From NCBI GenBank assembly GCA_028714855.1, contig JAQTLP010000007.1, positions 62,001 through 126,000 on the forward strand: DNA of 64,000 bases. The letters are read 5' to 3'. Of the stretch, positions 25,238 through 32,910 are shown one piece after another. The notes beneath the pieces were generated by a model. That model was not told the DNA's origin, ran no database searches, and saw only the letters and a program-made list of their open reading frames with translations. Each line of letters begins with the position of its first letter. The stretch's first letter is position 1. A program made the position numbers and the translations under genes. This DNA comes from Phycisphaerae bacterium. Its GTDB lineage: Bacteria > Planctomycetota > Phycisphaerae > Sedimentisphaerales > Anaerobacaceae.

Positions 25238-26563
25238 ATGGCGCACAACGGAAAAAATGAGCGAGTAGTTATAACCGGAATGGGGATTATCTGCCCGCTT
25301 GGTCACGACGTCGAGACGATGTGGCAGGCTGTGCTGGCGGGTAAAAGCGGGGCCGCCAAAACTACCATTTTCGATGCCTCGACTTTCCCGACAACATTCA
25401 GCTGTGAGGTGAAGGACTACGATGTCGCAAAGTTCACGAAAAACCCCAATCTGCACAAGGAAGGTAACCGTGGCAGCAGGTTTGCCGTCGGAGCGGTGGC
25501 TCAGGCCTGCAAACAGGCAGGTCTGGATATCGAAACCGACAAGCCCTCGGACGGCATCGATCGAAAACGAATGGGGATATATCTGGGCGCTGGTGAAGGA
25601 GCGGCTAATCACGAGGCCTTCTTCGGCGCGATCGCGGCCGGATGGGATAATCAGGCAAACCAGATGGATTGGAAAAAGTGGGCTGATGTGGCCTCAGTAA
25701 AAATGAAAGCGATGCACGAGCTGGAGCAGGAGGCGAATATGCCTGCTGCCCATATCGCGGCACTCACAGGCGCTCGCGGCCCGACGAGAAGCTGTCTTAC
25801 CGCCTGTGCGGCGAGCACCCAGGCCGTCGGCGAGGCGACGATGATGATTCGCAGGGGAGATGCGGATGTAGTAATCGCCGGCGGAGCCCATTCGATGATA
25901 CACCCGCTCGGCATCACCGGCTTCAACCGCCTTACCGCCCTATCGACAAGAAACGACAGCCCCGAAACCGCCTCAAGGCCGTTCTCAGCCAGCAGGGATG
26001 GTTTCGTCATCGGTGAAGGCTCGGCGATAGTTATTCTCGAAAGCTTAATCTCTGCCAAGAAAAGAGACGCGAAGATTTTAGCTGAGGTCATCGGCTACGG
26101 CAGCAGTTCCGACGCCTTCAGGATTACGGATATGCACGACCAAGGCCGTGGCGCGGCTCAGGCGATAACTTGGGCGTTGGCCGATGCGGGAATCAGCTTT
26201 GCCGACGTAAATTACATAAATACGCACGGCACAAGCACCGCGGAAAACGACTCAATCGAAACCAAGGCCATCAAGGCTGTCTTTAAGGATAAGGCGAAAA
26301 GCACCCCTGTCAGCAGCGTCAAAAGCACCCTCGGACATTTAATCGGTGCCGCCGGCGCTTCGGAATTGATTACCTGCGTCCTCGCAATCCGTGATAATAT
26401 AGTCCCGCCGACTATGAACCTCAACGACCCCGACCCGCAGCTCGATTTGGATTACGTTCCGAATAAGCCTCGAAAAATGCAGGTCGATATCGCGATGAAG
26501 GAATCCTTCGGCTTCGGCGGGCAGAATAATGTTGTCATCGTCAGGCGTTTCAGAGAAAATTAA
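25238..26563 (+). CDS. fabF: Beta-ketoacyl-ACP synthase II-like
   Basis: FabF-type condensing enzyme of 441 aa with a full Cys-His-His triad: TACAASTQAVGEA, NYINTHGTSTAENDSIET and KSTLGHLIGAAGA. It elongates acyl-ACP with malonyl-ACP. About 60 extra residues near 120-170 (NHEAFFGAIAAGWDNQANQMDWKKW region) distinguish it from housekeeping FabF. Together with the preceding altered-triad paralogue, two dehydratases and a long ACP it forms a dedicated set, for example for an unusual lipid or aryl-polyene-like chain. No ketoreductase is seen in the window. serS starts 3 nt after its stop. Confidence 0.88.
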   Translation: MAHNGKNERVVITGMGIICPLGHDVETMWQAVLAGKSGAAKTTIFDASTFPTTFSCEVKDYDVAKFTKNPNLHKEGNRGSRFAVGAVAQACKQAGLDIETDKPSDGIDRKRMGIYLGAGEGAANHEAFFGAIAAGWDNQANQMDWKKWADVASVKMKAMHELEQEANMPAAHIAALTGARGPTRSCLTACAASTQAVGEATMMIRRGDADVVIAGGAHSMIHPLGITGFNRLTALSTRNDSPETASRPFSASRDGFVIGEGSAIVILESLISAKKRDAKILAEVIGYGSSSDAFRITDMHDQGRGAAQAITWALADAGISFADVNYINTHGTSTAENDSIETKAIKAVFKDKAKSTPVSSVKSTLGHLIGAAGASELITCVLAIRDNIVPPTMNLNDPDPQLDLDYVPNKPRKMQVDIAMKESFGFGGQNNVVIVRRFREN

Positions 26564-26566
26564 GCT

Positions 26567-27844
26567 ATGATAGATATTAAGCAGATTCGCGAAAATCCGG
26601 ACAAATTCAAAAAAGCCGCAATCGACAAACGCATCGACGTCGATATCGACAAGCTGCTGAAGGTTGAAGCCGCGTTACGAAAGGACAAATCAGAGCTTCA
26701 GGAGCTTACCGCCGAAATTAATACGCTCGGAAGGTCGGTGCCGAAACTTACAGGTACTGAAAAACAGAAAATGATAATTGAGCTTTCGGCGCTGAAGCAA
26801 AAGGCCTCTGCCCTCAGTGAAAATATAAAAGAGCTTCAGCCGAAATACGATAAGCTGATTCTTCTGGTTCCTCAGCCGACTGATGATAATGTGCCTATCG
26901 GCAAAGACGATACAGAGAACGTCGAAATCCGAAAAGAAGGCAGCGTTCGGCAATTCGATTTCGAACCGAAAGACCACGTCCAGCTTGGTTCCGCTCTCGA
27001 TATTATCGATATCGAGCGCGGCGTGAAACTGGCCGGGACGAGAAACTACTTTCTCAAAGGCGATGGCGCGCTTCTGCACTGGGCTGTTTTGCGGTTCTCT
27101 ATGGATTTTATGGTCGGCCGCGGCTACACGCCGATGTCGGTGCCTATCCTTATGAAAGATGAGGCGATGAGAGGGACCGGCTTTTTCCCCGGCTCGGAAG
27201 ACCAGACATACCGGATGGAGGCAGACCAGCTTAACCTTGCGGGCACCGCGGAGGTGCCGCTGACCGCTTACCGGATGGGCGAAATACTCAAGGCAGATGA
27301 GCTGCCGTTAAAATTCGTGGCGATGTCAAGCTGCTTCCGCCGCGAAGCTGGCGCTGCGGGCAAGGATACTTACGGTCTGTATAGAATCCATCAGTTCGAT
27401 AAAATCGAGCAGGTAGTAATCTGTGAAAATAGCGTCGAGCAAAGCAATAAGTTTCACGAGGAGATTCTTGCCAATTCGGAAGGCGTAATGAAAGCCCTTG
27501 AACTGCCCTACCGTGTTGTGAACGTATGCACAGGCGATTTGGGACGGGGCCAGGTGAAAAAATACGATATCGAGGCGTGGATGCCTTCTCGCAAAAATTA
27601 CTGCGAAACGCACAGTGCAAGTAAATTTTATGAGTTCCAGGCAAGAAGAATGAATCTGCGCTATAAAGACGCAGAGACGAAGAAAAATCTGTTTTGCCAT
27701 ACGTTGAATAATACAGTTGTCGCATCCCCAAGAATTTTGATACCGATTCTTGAAATGTATCAGAACGCCGATGGCTCGGTAACAATACCAAAAGTCCTTC
27801 GGCCGTATATGGGAGGAAGGGAAAGAATAGAAAGCTTTGTTTAG
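26567..27844 (+). CDS. serS: Serine-tRNA ligase
   Basis: Class II aminoacyl-tRNA synthetase of 425 aa. It has an N-terminal coiled-coil arm for tRNA-Ser (about 28-105), motif 1 region (LHWAVLRFSMDFMVGRGYTPMSVP by position about 165-188), motif 2 (FVAMSSCFRREAGAAGKDT) and motif 3 (NNTVVASPRILIPILE). It ends VLRPYMGGRERIESFV. Length is normal. The stop codon TAG is part of the GTTTAG head of a REP repeat, and a diverged copy of the last 43 coding bases before that tail lies at 28638-28680. This suggests the C-terminal residues were altered by the element. Confidence 0.97.
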   Translation: MIDIKQIRENPDKFKKAAIDKRIDVDIDKLLKVEAALRKDKSELQELTAEINTLGRSVPKLTGTEKQKMIIELSALKQKASALSENIKELQPKYDKLILLVPQPTDDNVPIGKDDTENVEIRKEGSVRQFDFEPKDHVQLGSALDIIDIERGVKLAGTRNYFLKGDGALLHWAVLRFSMDFMVGRGYTPMSVPILMKDEAMRGTGFFPGSEDQTYRMEADQLNLAGTAEVPLTAYRMGEILKADELPLKFVAMSSCFRREAGAAGKDTYGLYRIHQFDKIEQVVICENSVEQSNKFHEEILANSEGVMKALELPYRVVNVCTGDLGRGQVKKYDIEAWMPSRKNYCETHSASKFYEFQARRMNLRYKDAETKKNLFCHTLNNTVVASPRILIPILEMYQNADGSVTIPKVLRPYMGGRERIESFV

Positions 27845-27904
27845 CAGTCGCCGTAACGGCGACTATGCTTATTGAACAGTAGTCGTTCCGATTACTGCTA
27901 AACG
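27839..27904. repeat. REP pair upstream of the RAYT gene, head-to-head
   Basis: Two REP palindromes in opposite orientation. REP1 (27839-27870) has head GTTTAG and stem AGTCGCCG-TAA-CGGCGACT at 27846-27864. REP2 is inverted (27877-27904): read on the minus strand it starts GTTTAGCAGTAATCG and folds with one G-U pair. They flank the 5' side of the transposase gene and belong to the same family as the four copies downstream. Confidence 0.85.
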
Positions 27905-27919
27905 AATATCGGATCGTAA

Positions 27920-28465
27920 ATGATTATTGCTTATCATACTATATTTACTACATACGGTACTTGGTTGCCGAACGACCCGCGTGGTTCATACTCAAAAGAT
28001 GTTTACATCAGGCAATTACAATCCTTGGGGACTGTAAAATACGGACGCCAGAATCCGCAACCTGCAAAGAAGACTCTTCAAAAATTTTGGGCTGTAGCAA
28101 GACATTGCACAACTCGCCCGCCGTTTTTCATTAACGATAGAACAAGACCGCTTGTAGCATTGGGTTTTCGAACAGTTATTAACAGATTTAATGTTATAGT
28201 GCCTGCCTGTGCGATAATGAACGACCATGTGCATATACTTGTTATGCGACCGGAATACACGATCGAATATCTTGTCAACCAGTTAAAAGGTGCGGCTACC
28301 AAGGCGATGGAACTCGATCGTACTCCATGGACACGAAGTTTCTGGAAAACGTTTATCAATGACGCTGATACCCTAAGTGCCGCTGCCAGATATATCTGTG
28401 CTAACCCTGAGAATTCAGGCCTTCCCCCTCAATCTTGGGATTTTGTCACCCAATTGAACGTTTAG
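27920..28465 (+). CDS. REP-associated tyrosine transposase (RAYT, Y1 HUH family)
   Basis: Single-strand DNA transposase-like protein of 181 aa of the IS200/RAYT group. The HUH motif is seen as NDHVHILVM (about 95-103). The catalytic Tyr is in ARYICANPENSGL (about 157). The N-terminal YHTIFTTYGTWLPNDPRGS is typical of RAYTs. RAYTs process REP hairpins, and here six REP copies flank the gene, two before and four after. There is no tnpB and no IS200-type end, so it is a domesticated or stand-alone REPtron rather than an insertion sequence. Its stop TAG is again supplied by a GTTTAG string. Confidence 0.88.
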   Translation: MIIAYHTIFTTYGTWLPNDPRGSYSKDVYIRQLQSLGTVKYGRQNPQPAKKTLQKFWAVARHCTTRPPFFINDRTRPLVALGFRTVINRFNVIVPACAIMNDHVHILVMRPEYTIEYLVNQLKGAATKAMELDRTPWTRSFWKTFINDADTLSAAARYICANPENSGLPPQSWDFVTQLNV

Positions 28466-28468
28466 TTT

Positions 28469-28612
28469 GTTTAGCAGCCGTCGGAACGACGGCTTTTTAT
28501 CTTGTTTAGTGTCCGTCGTCGGCACGACGACGCTTTACTCTGAATCCAGTTTAGCAGTCGCTGGCACGGCGATTTAGTGAATTTCCGTTTAGCCGTTGTC
28601 GGCACGATAACG
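28469..28612 (+). repeat. Tandem array of four REP palindromes
   Basis: Four direct copies, each GTTTAG followed by a hairpin with a 3-nt loop. Heads are at 28469, 28504, 28549 and 28587. Stems are 28476-28494 (loop GAA), 28514-28532, 28558-28572 and 28594-28612 (loop GCA). Compensatory changes (for example CGTTGTCG/CGATAACG) keep the stems paired while the sequence drifts, which argues for selection on structure. The first copy, with its trailing T5, could also terminate the RAYT transcript. Confidence 0.85.
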
Positions 28613-28637
28613 TTTATCATTCCCGCAAAATTTATCC

Positions 28638-28680
28638 CCGAAAGTGCTTCGGCCATATATGGGTGGGAAAGAGAAAATAG
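28638..28680 (+). repeat. Diverged duplicate of the serS 3' end
   Basis: An ungapped 43-nt alignment with serS 27788-27830 shows 34 identical positions. Read in frame it encodes PKVLRPYMGGKEKIVTDLSS and then a stop, a plausible SerS C-terminus. It lies just after the REP array, so the RAYT/REP unit is bracketed by two copies of the serS tail. Confidence 0.75.
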
Positions 28681-28768
28681 TCACTGATTTATCAAGCTGA
28701 GCAAGTGTGCCTTTTACCGAGTACAGCTAACTTCATTTTGAGAATTGGTTTATAGGGTTACGGCTTGG

Positions 28769-30178
28769 TTAGTTTCGATTAGGCACCTTTTTAGAATTGT
28801 TCCTAAGTCTTTCTATTCTAAACCTTGCTTCTTTAACCCATTGCGAAAACTTAGGTATTGACTCGGAGACTTTAATAAATTCTTGGTATTCAGTAATTGC
28901 TAGTTTGACATCCCCAAATCCTTCATTTAACAGAGCGTAAATAAATTTAAACTGTGGCTTGTCAGGATATTTAGTAATAGCTTGAGTTAGGAAAAATAAC
29001 ACTGAATTTAATAATGCTAATGATGGTGCATATGTCATTATTCGCTTATAAATTTTTTTGGCTTCACGCAAATTCCCCTCGTATGCAAGCAAAAAAGCTT
29101 CTGAAAAATCGCATGATATTTGGGTTTCTTTTTGAAGGTTGTTACGACTCATACGAATAGATGTTTTTGCAGCAGGAATGTCACCTAAAAGAAATTGGAA
29201 AATAGCTATAAGTGCATATGAGGTAGTGCTATTGGCAGGATCAAGTTGAAGTGCTGAGTTAGTCTGTTTTAACCAAGCTTCAAGTTTTGGTTGTGGTATC
29301 TGGAATAGGCGTTCTTCGTAAAGTTCTTGAAGGTATTCAAGTCGAACTTCTTGTAACAGTGAAATGGCATACAATTGCTTTATATTTTCAATAAATCGAC
29401 TAATAGGGGCAATACGTCGCCTTTGGTTATATTTTACATTAACATCGGCATATAACAGACCTAATAAAACCTTAGATTCATTGAACCTATTTTGTGAAAA
29501 AAGTCCAAGGGCGACTATATATCTAGAAAGTTCGGCGAGATTGTTTGCTACTATATTCTTATCAATAGTATTTTCTATATTCCAACCTAATTTCTTTTCA
29601 GACAACGCATCTGCTATCATCTGTGGCTTTAGTAGTATAGTTTTAATGCACGAAATGGTAAGCGATGAAAATCCTGTTAATTGTTTACCTTTTACTGTCA
29701 GGCATTCAAATCTCCCACAAATCAAAACTTGTCCCCTAGCTTTGTTTAATAGTCTGATATTTATGTCATGTGGACCTGTTAAGTGGTTTGGAGGTATCTG
29801 CTTGATTGAGATAAGATTTGTAAAATCGCGGCTACGTATTTCGGATTCTAGCCTCTTGCGAAGGTCTGATAGTTCTTTTGAAAGTTCTTCATCACGTACA
29901 GGACCAAAAAGGATCCCTATTTGCTTTTGATTAAATGTCGGAACTCGCCGTAGGCTCAGCCATATTATAAGAACTATAGCAGAAATTAATATGATGCAGG
30001 AATATAAAAAAATCCCTCTTGTAATTAAAATGTCTTGTGGTGGTAGTATCTTTGTAAATAGACCATAAACAGAAAGGAAAAACAATAAGGAAGCCAGTTC
30101 GGTTAGCAACAAACCGGTAAATGAATAAAAATAATATTTTGCTAGCCTGAAGATCTTGAGTGCATCAATCTCATCCAT
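28769..30178 (-). CDS. Membrane-anchored TPR-like protein, unknown function
   Basis: A 469-aa protein with two N-terminal TM helices (about 20-42 and 53-75), a possible beta-rich domain (about 85-175: IGILFGPVRDEEL, QVLICGRFECLTVKG) and a C-terminal helical repeat region with TPR character (about 300-450: ALQLDPANSTTSYALIAIFQFLLGD and ANLREAKKIYKRI-like units). It is visibly richer in A/T and in Asn/Ile/Lys codons than neighbouring housekeeping genes, suggesting acquisition. It stands alone between the REP array and typA with long flanks. No catalytic motif is seen; I cannot name a function. Confidence 0.65.
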   Translation of the reverse strand: MDEIDALKIFRLAKYYFYSFTGLLLTELASLLFFLSVYGLFTKILPPQDILITRGIFLYSCIILISAIVLIIWLSLRRVPTFNQKQIGILFGPVRDEELSKELSDLRKRLESEIRSRDFTNLISIKQIPPNHLTGPHDINIRLLNKARGQVLICGRFECLTVKGKQLTGFSSLTISCIKTILLKPQMIADALSEKKLGWNIENTIDKNIVANNLAELSRYIVALGLFSQNRFNESKVLLGLLYADVNVKYNQRRRIAPISRFIENIKQLYAISLLQEVRLEYLQELYEERLFQIPQPKLEAWLKQTNSALQLDPANSTTSYALIAIFQFLLGDIPAAKTSIRMSRNNLQKETQISCDFSEAFLLAYEGNLREAKKIYKRIMTYAPSLALLNSVLFFLTQAITKYPDKPQFKFIYALLNEGFGDVKLAITEYQEFIKVSESIPKFSQWVKEARFRIERLRNNSKKVPNRN

Positions 30179-30605
30179 AAACTTGTTCCAATTTTAGATA
30201 GTACTTATCCACTTTCTGGTTTTTTCCTAACCCCATAACGCTTTTTCTCCACCGTTGCTCACCTAATTTTACCCCATTTTCTAAATTCTCACAACACTTT
30301 TGTTTTTTCCCTATCTCCTACACCTAATCCTTTTTTCAATCAAAACCGTTGGTAGTTGGGCATCTAAAATTAATTTTCTGAAATTTTTTTATCCCTTTTA
30401 CCGCAACGACTTACCCAAAACCGCACTCCGAAAACCCCATAATTTTCGCATCAAACGCGCAAGTTCCTCTAATTATAGAAAGGACGTATTCTGTTCCTTG
30501 TGTAATTAGTTAAGGATTCGTTTATGGTTTTTATGTTTTCTTTATTCTGAATACTGTCTTCTGAATTCTGTATTCTGTTTTTTTCGTCTGTTGTCTGCTT
30601 CAAGC
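30179..30605. other. A/T-rich intergenic region without a supported gene
   Basis: About 430 bases upstream of the TPR membrane protein gene. There are reading frames (for example 30300-30509) but no ribosome site or familiar protein. It ends in a TTCTGAATACTG/TTCTGAATTCTG near-repeat at 30545-30585 leading into the dispersed repeat. I see no RNA gene. Confidence 0.5.
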
Positions 30606-30784
30606 GGCTTCGGAGATTGTCTATTTACAGCGGAAAAATCAATCAAAATGAATTAAATTATGCGAAACGAACCCAATTTCCAGAAAGCCAAAAATGAACT
30701 TAACCCCCTATTCGACAATGACTAACAACCCAAAACCACGAACTACCAACTTTGAAAAACGAACCCAAACGAAGCCAATTTTAT
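30606..30784 (+). repeat. Dispersed 180-bp repeat, copy A
   Basis: Nearly collinear with the reverse complement of 45679-45857. Shared blocks include GAAAAATCAATCAAAATGA, TTAATTATGCGAAAC or close variants, CCAATTTCC, TAACTAACAACC and CAACGAACTA-like strings. Neither copy encodes a recognisable protein, so it is an interspersed non-coding repeat, possibly MITE-like, though no terminal inverted repeat is obvious. Confidence 0.7.
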
Positions 30785-30896
30785 CGTTACTCGGCGCGGA
30801 GCCAGTTGGCGGCGAAAATCGCGAAGTCAGCAAAGGCGGAGAGAATAGAAAATCGAGAGTCGAAAGTTGAAAGATGAGTTATTTTGCTTTTGCCTA

Positions 30897-32750
30897 TTAC
30901 CCTTTTCTTGAAGCGCGGCGGCGATCCTGTTCTTTGAGGAAGCGTTTCCGGATTCGGATAGAATTGGGGCAGATTTCAACAAGCTCATCGGCCTGGATAT
31001 ATTCCATCGCCAGTTCGAGACTCATTTTTCGAGCCGGTCGGATTTGAGCGGCGTCATCTTTGCCGGCCGTACGCATATTGCTCATCTGCTTGACCCTTAC
31101 CGGATTTACAGGTATGTCGTTATCCTTGCAGTGTTCGCCTACAACTTGGCCGTCGTAAATTTCTTCGCCCGGCTCGACGAAGAAGAAGCCGCGGTCGTAT
31201 AAGGCGTCAAGTGCATAAGCGGTTACCCGGCCGGTGTTGGTCGCAATCATAACGCCTGCCTTGCGCTGGGGAATGGAGCCGCGCATCGGCTCGTATCTTT
31301 CGAACGAATGGTGCATAATAGCTTTGCCCTGCGTGGCGTTCATCATCCTCGCGTGCAGGCCGAACAGGCCCCGCGACGGCAGAAGAAATTCCATATGAAT
31401 GAAATCGCTCGTTCCCGTTTTGGCATCTATTTTCATTACTTCGCTTCGCCGTTCGCCTAAAAGAGCCATTATGGCACTCTGGCATTCGATGGGGCAATCG
31501 ACCGCAAGCAATTCTATAGGCTCGTGGTGAACGCCATCGATTACTTTTACGATTACCTCGGGTTTGCCGACACAAATCTCGTAACCTTCCCGTCGCATAT
31601 TCTCCAGCAGGATACCGAGATGCATCAGGCCGCGGCCTGAGACAATAAATTCTTCGGGCGTCAGGCCGGGCTCAACTCTTAGCGCGACATTATGCTGAAG
31701 CTCCCTTTCGAGCCGTTCGCCGATTTGCCTGCTGGTAACGTATTTGCCGTCGCGGCCGGCGAAAGGGCCATCGTTGACGCGGAAGGTCATTGACATTGTC
31801 GGCTCATCGACGGCGATAACAGCGAGCCGAGAGGGATTATCGGCACAGGCGATAGTGTTGCCGATATCGATGGGGTCAAGGCCTGATACCGCGCATATAT
31901 CGCCGGCTAAAACGGTCGGGACCTGCTTTCGGCCGAGGCCGTCGAAAAGATGGACCTGCAGGACCTTCTGCAGGGTATGGACATTGTCGGCGTCGATGAC
32001 AGTAACATTCTGGCCCTCGCTTATTTGTCCCGCGAAGACACGACCCACGGCGATTTGTCCCACATAATCGGAATATTCAAGACTGGTTACGAGCATCTGC
32101 AGCGGAGCGTCGGGGATAACCTGCGGGGGAGGGACATTTTTGATGATGGTCTCGAATACGAGCTGCATATTGCTTGTCTTTATGTCGGGGTCGGTTGTCG
32201 CCCAGCCCTGCCTTGCGGAGGCGTAAACGATGGGGAAATCGAGGGCCTTATCGTCGGCGCCGAGCTGAACGAGCAAATCGAATATCTCGTTGACAACGTC
32301 GTGCGGGCGGCTGTTTTCGCGGTCAATCTTATTGACTACAACAATGGGCCTTACTTCATTCTCGAGGGCCTTGCTTAAGACGAATCTTGTCTGCGGCATA
32401 GGGCCTTCGAACGCATCGACCAAAAGGAGGACGCCGTCGGCCATCTTCAGGACTCGTTCGACCTCTCCGCCGAAATCGGCGTGGCCGGGCGTGTCGATTA
32501 TATTAATCTTGTATTCGTTGCCTTCGGCGTCGGTATAGTAAATCGCGCAGTTTTTGCTGAGGATTGTTATGCCCCGCTCGCGCTCGATGGGGTTCGAATC
32601 CATAATCAAGTCGTGCTTGCTGCCGGCCAGCTTGTCGAGCTCCTCGGTCCGGAACGTGCCGGACTGGTAGAGAAGCTGGTCAACCAGGGTCGTTTTGCCG
32701 TGGTCAACGTGGGCGATTATCGCCACATTACGAATATAGTCTGAATACAT
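30897..32750 (-). CDS. typA: Ribosome-associated translational GTPase TypA/BipA
   Basis: TypA/BipA GTPase of 617 aa, related to EF-G, acting in ribosome assembly and stress adaptation. G1 AHVDHGKTTLVDQLL, G2 region RERGITI, G3 DTPGHADFGGEVERVL and G4 NKIDRE are all clear. Domains II, III and V follow, and the TypA-specific C-terminal domain starts near 490 (TGRVTAYALDALYDRGFFFVEPGEEIYDGQVVGEH spans about 512-546). The C-terminus is basic. Divergently transcribed from comEC with its own promoter. Confidence 0.95.
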   Translation of the reverse strand: MYSDYIRNVAIIAHVDHGKTTLVDQLLYQSGTFRTEELDKLAGSKHDLIMDSNPIERERGITILSKNCAIYYTDAEGNEYKINIIDTPGHADFGGEVERVLKMADGVLLLVDAFEGPMPQTRFVLSKALENEVRPIVVVNKIDRENSRPHDVVNEIFDLLVQLGADDKALDFPIVYASARQGWATTDPDIKTSNMQLVFETIIKNVPPPQVIPDAPLQMLVTSLEYSDYVGQIAVGRVFAGQISEGQNVTVIDADNVHTLQKVLQVHLFDGLGRKQVPTVLAGDICAVSGLDPIDIGNTIACADNPSRLAVIAVDEPTMSMTFRVNDGPFAGRDGKYVTSRQIGERLERELQHNVALRVEPGLTPEEFIVSGRGLMHLGILLENMRREGYEICVGKPEVIVKVIDGVHHEPIELLAVDCPIECQSAIMALLGERRSEVMKIDAKTGTSDFIHMEFLLPSRGLFGLHARMMNATQGKAIMHHSFERYEPMRGSIPQRKAGVMIATNTGRVTAYALDALYDRGFFFVEPGEEIYDGQVVGEHCKDNDIPVNPVRVKQMSNMRTAGKDDAAQIRPARKMSLELAMEYIQADELVEICPNSIRIRKRFLKEQDRRRASRKG

Positions 32751-32812
32751 AATAAACTCTAAACAGGGAATTCATTCAAGATTCGGTTCAATCCTTGTTG
32801 TGAGAGCGAACT

Positions 32813-32840
32813 ATATTACATTATTCTCAGTAAATGTCAA
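32813..32840 (-). promoter_or_regulatory. Sigma-70-like promoter for typA
   Basis: Minus-strand TTGACA (32835-32840, perfect) and TAATAT (32813-32818), spacing 16 nt. Start near 32806 gives a leader of about 55 nt. Confidence 0.55.
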
Positions 32841-32872
32841 TGCAAAAGGCGATATTGCTGAAGAATTTGGTC

Positions 32873-32901
32873 TTGAGTCTTGCGTTTTGTTTTTGTAATT
32901 T
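32873..32901 (+). promoter_or_regulatory. Promoter placing the TSS at the comEC ATG (leaderless)
   Basis: TTGAGT (32873-32878), 17-nt spacer, TAATTT (32896-32901), then only 9 nt to ATG 32911 and no ribosome site. This is the same geometry as the promoter before 23412. Confidence 0.45.
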
Positions 32902-32910
32902 GTTCGCTTA

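Noticed and set aside
27920-28465. Calling the Y1 transposase an IS200/IS605 insertion sequence
   Set aside because: There is no tnpB and no IS200-type left and right end; surrounding REP hairpins and protein features fit RAYT better.
28469-28612. Regularly spaced repeats resembling a small CRISPR array
   Set aside because: Units are palindromic REPs of unequal spacing, without unique spacers or cas genes, and with an associated RAYT gene.
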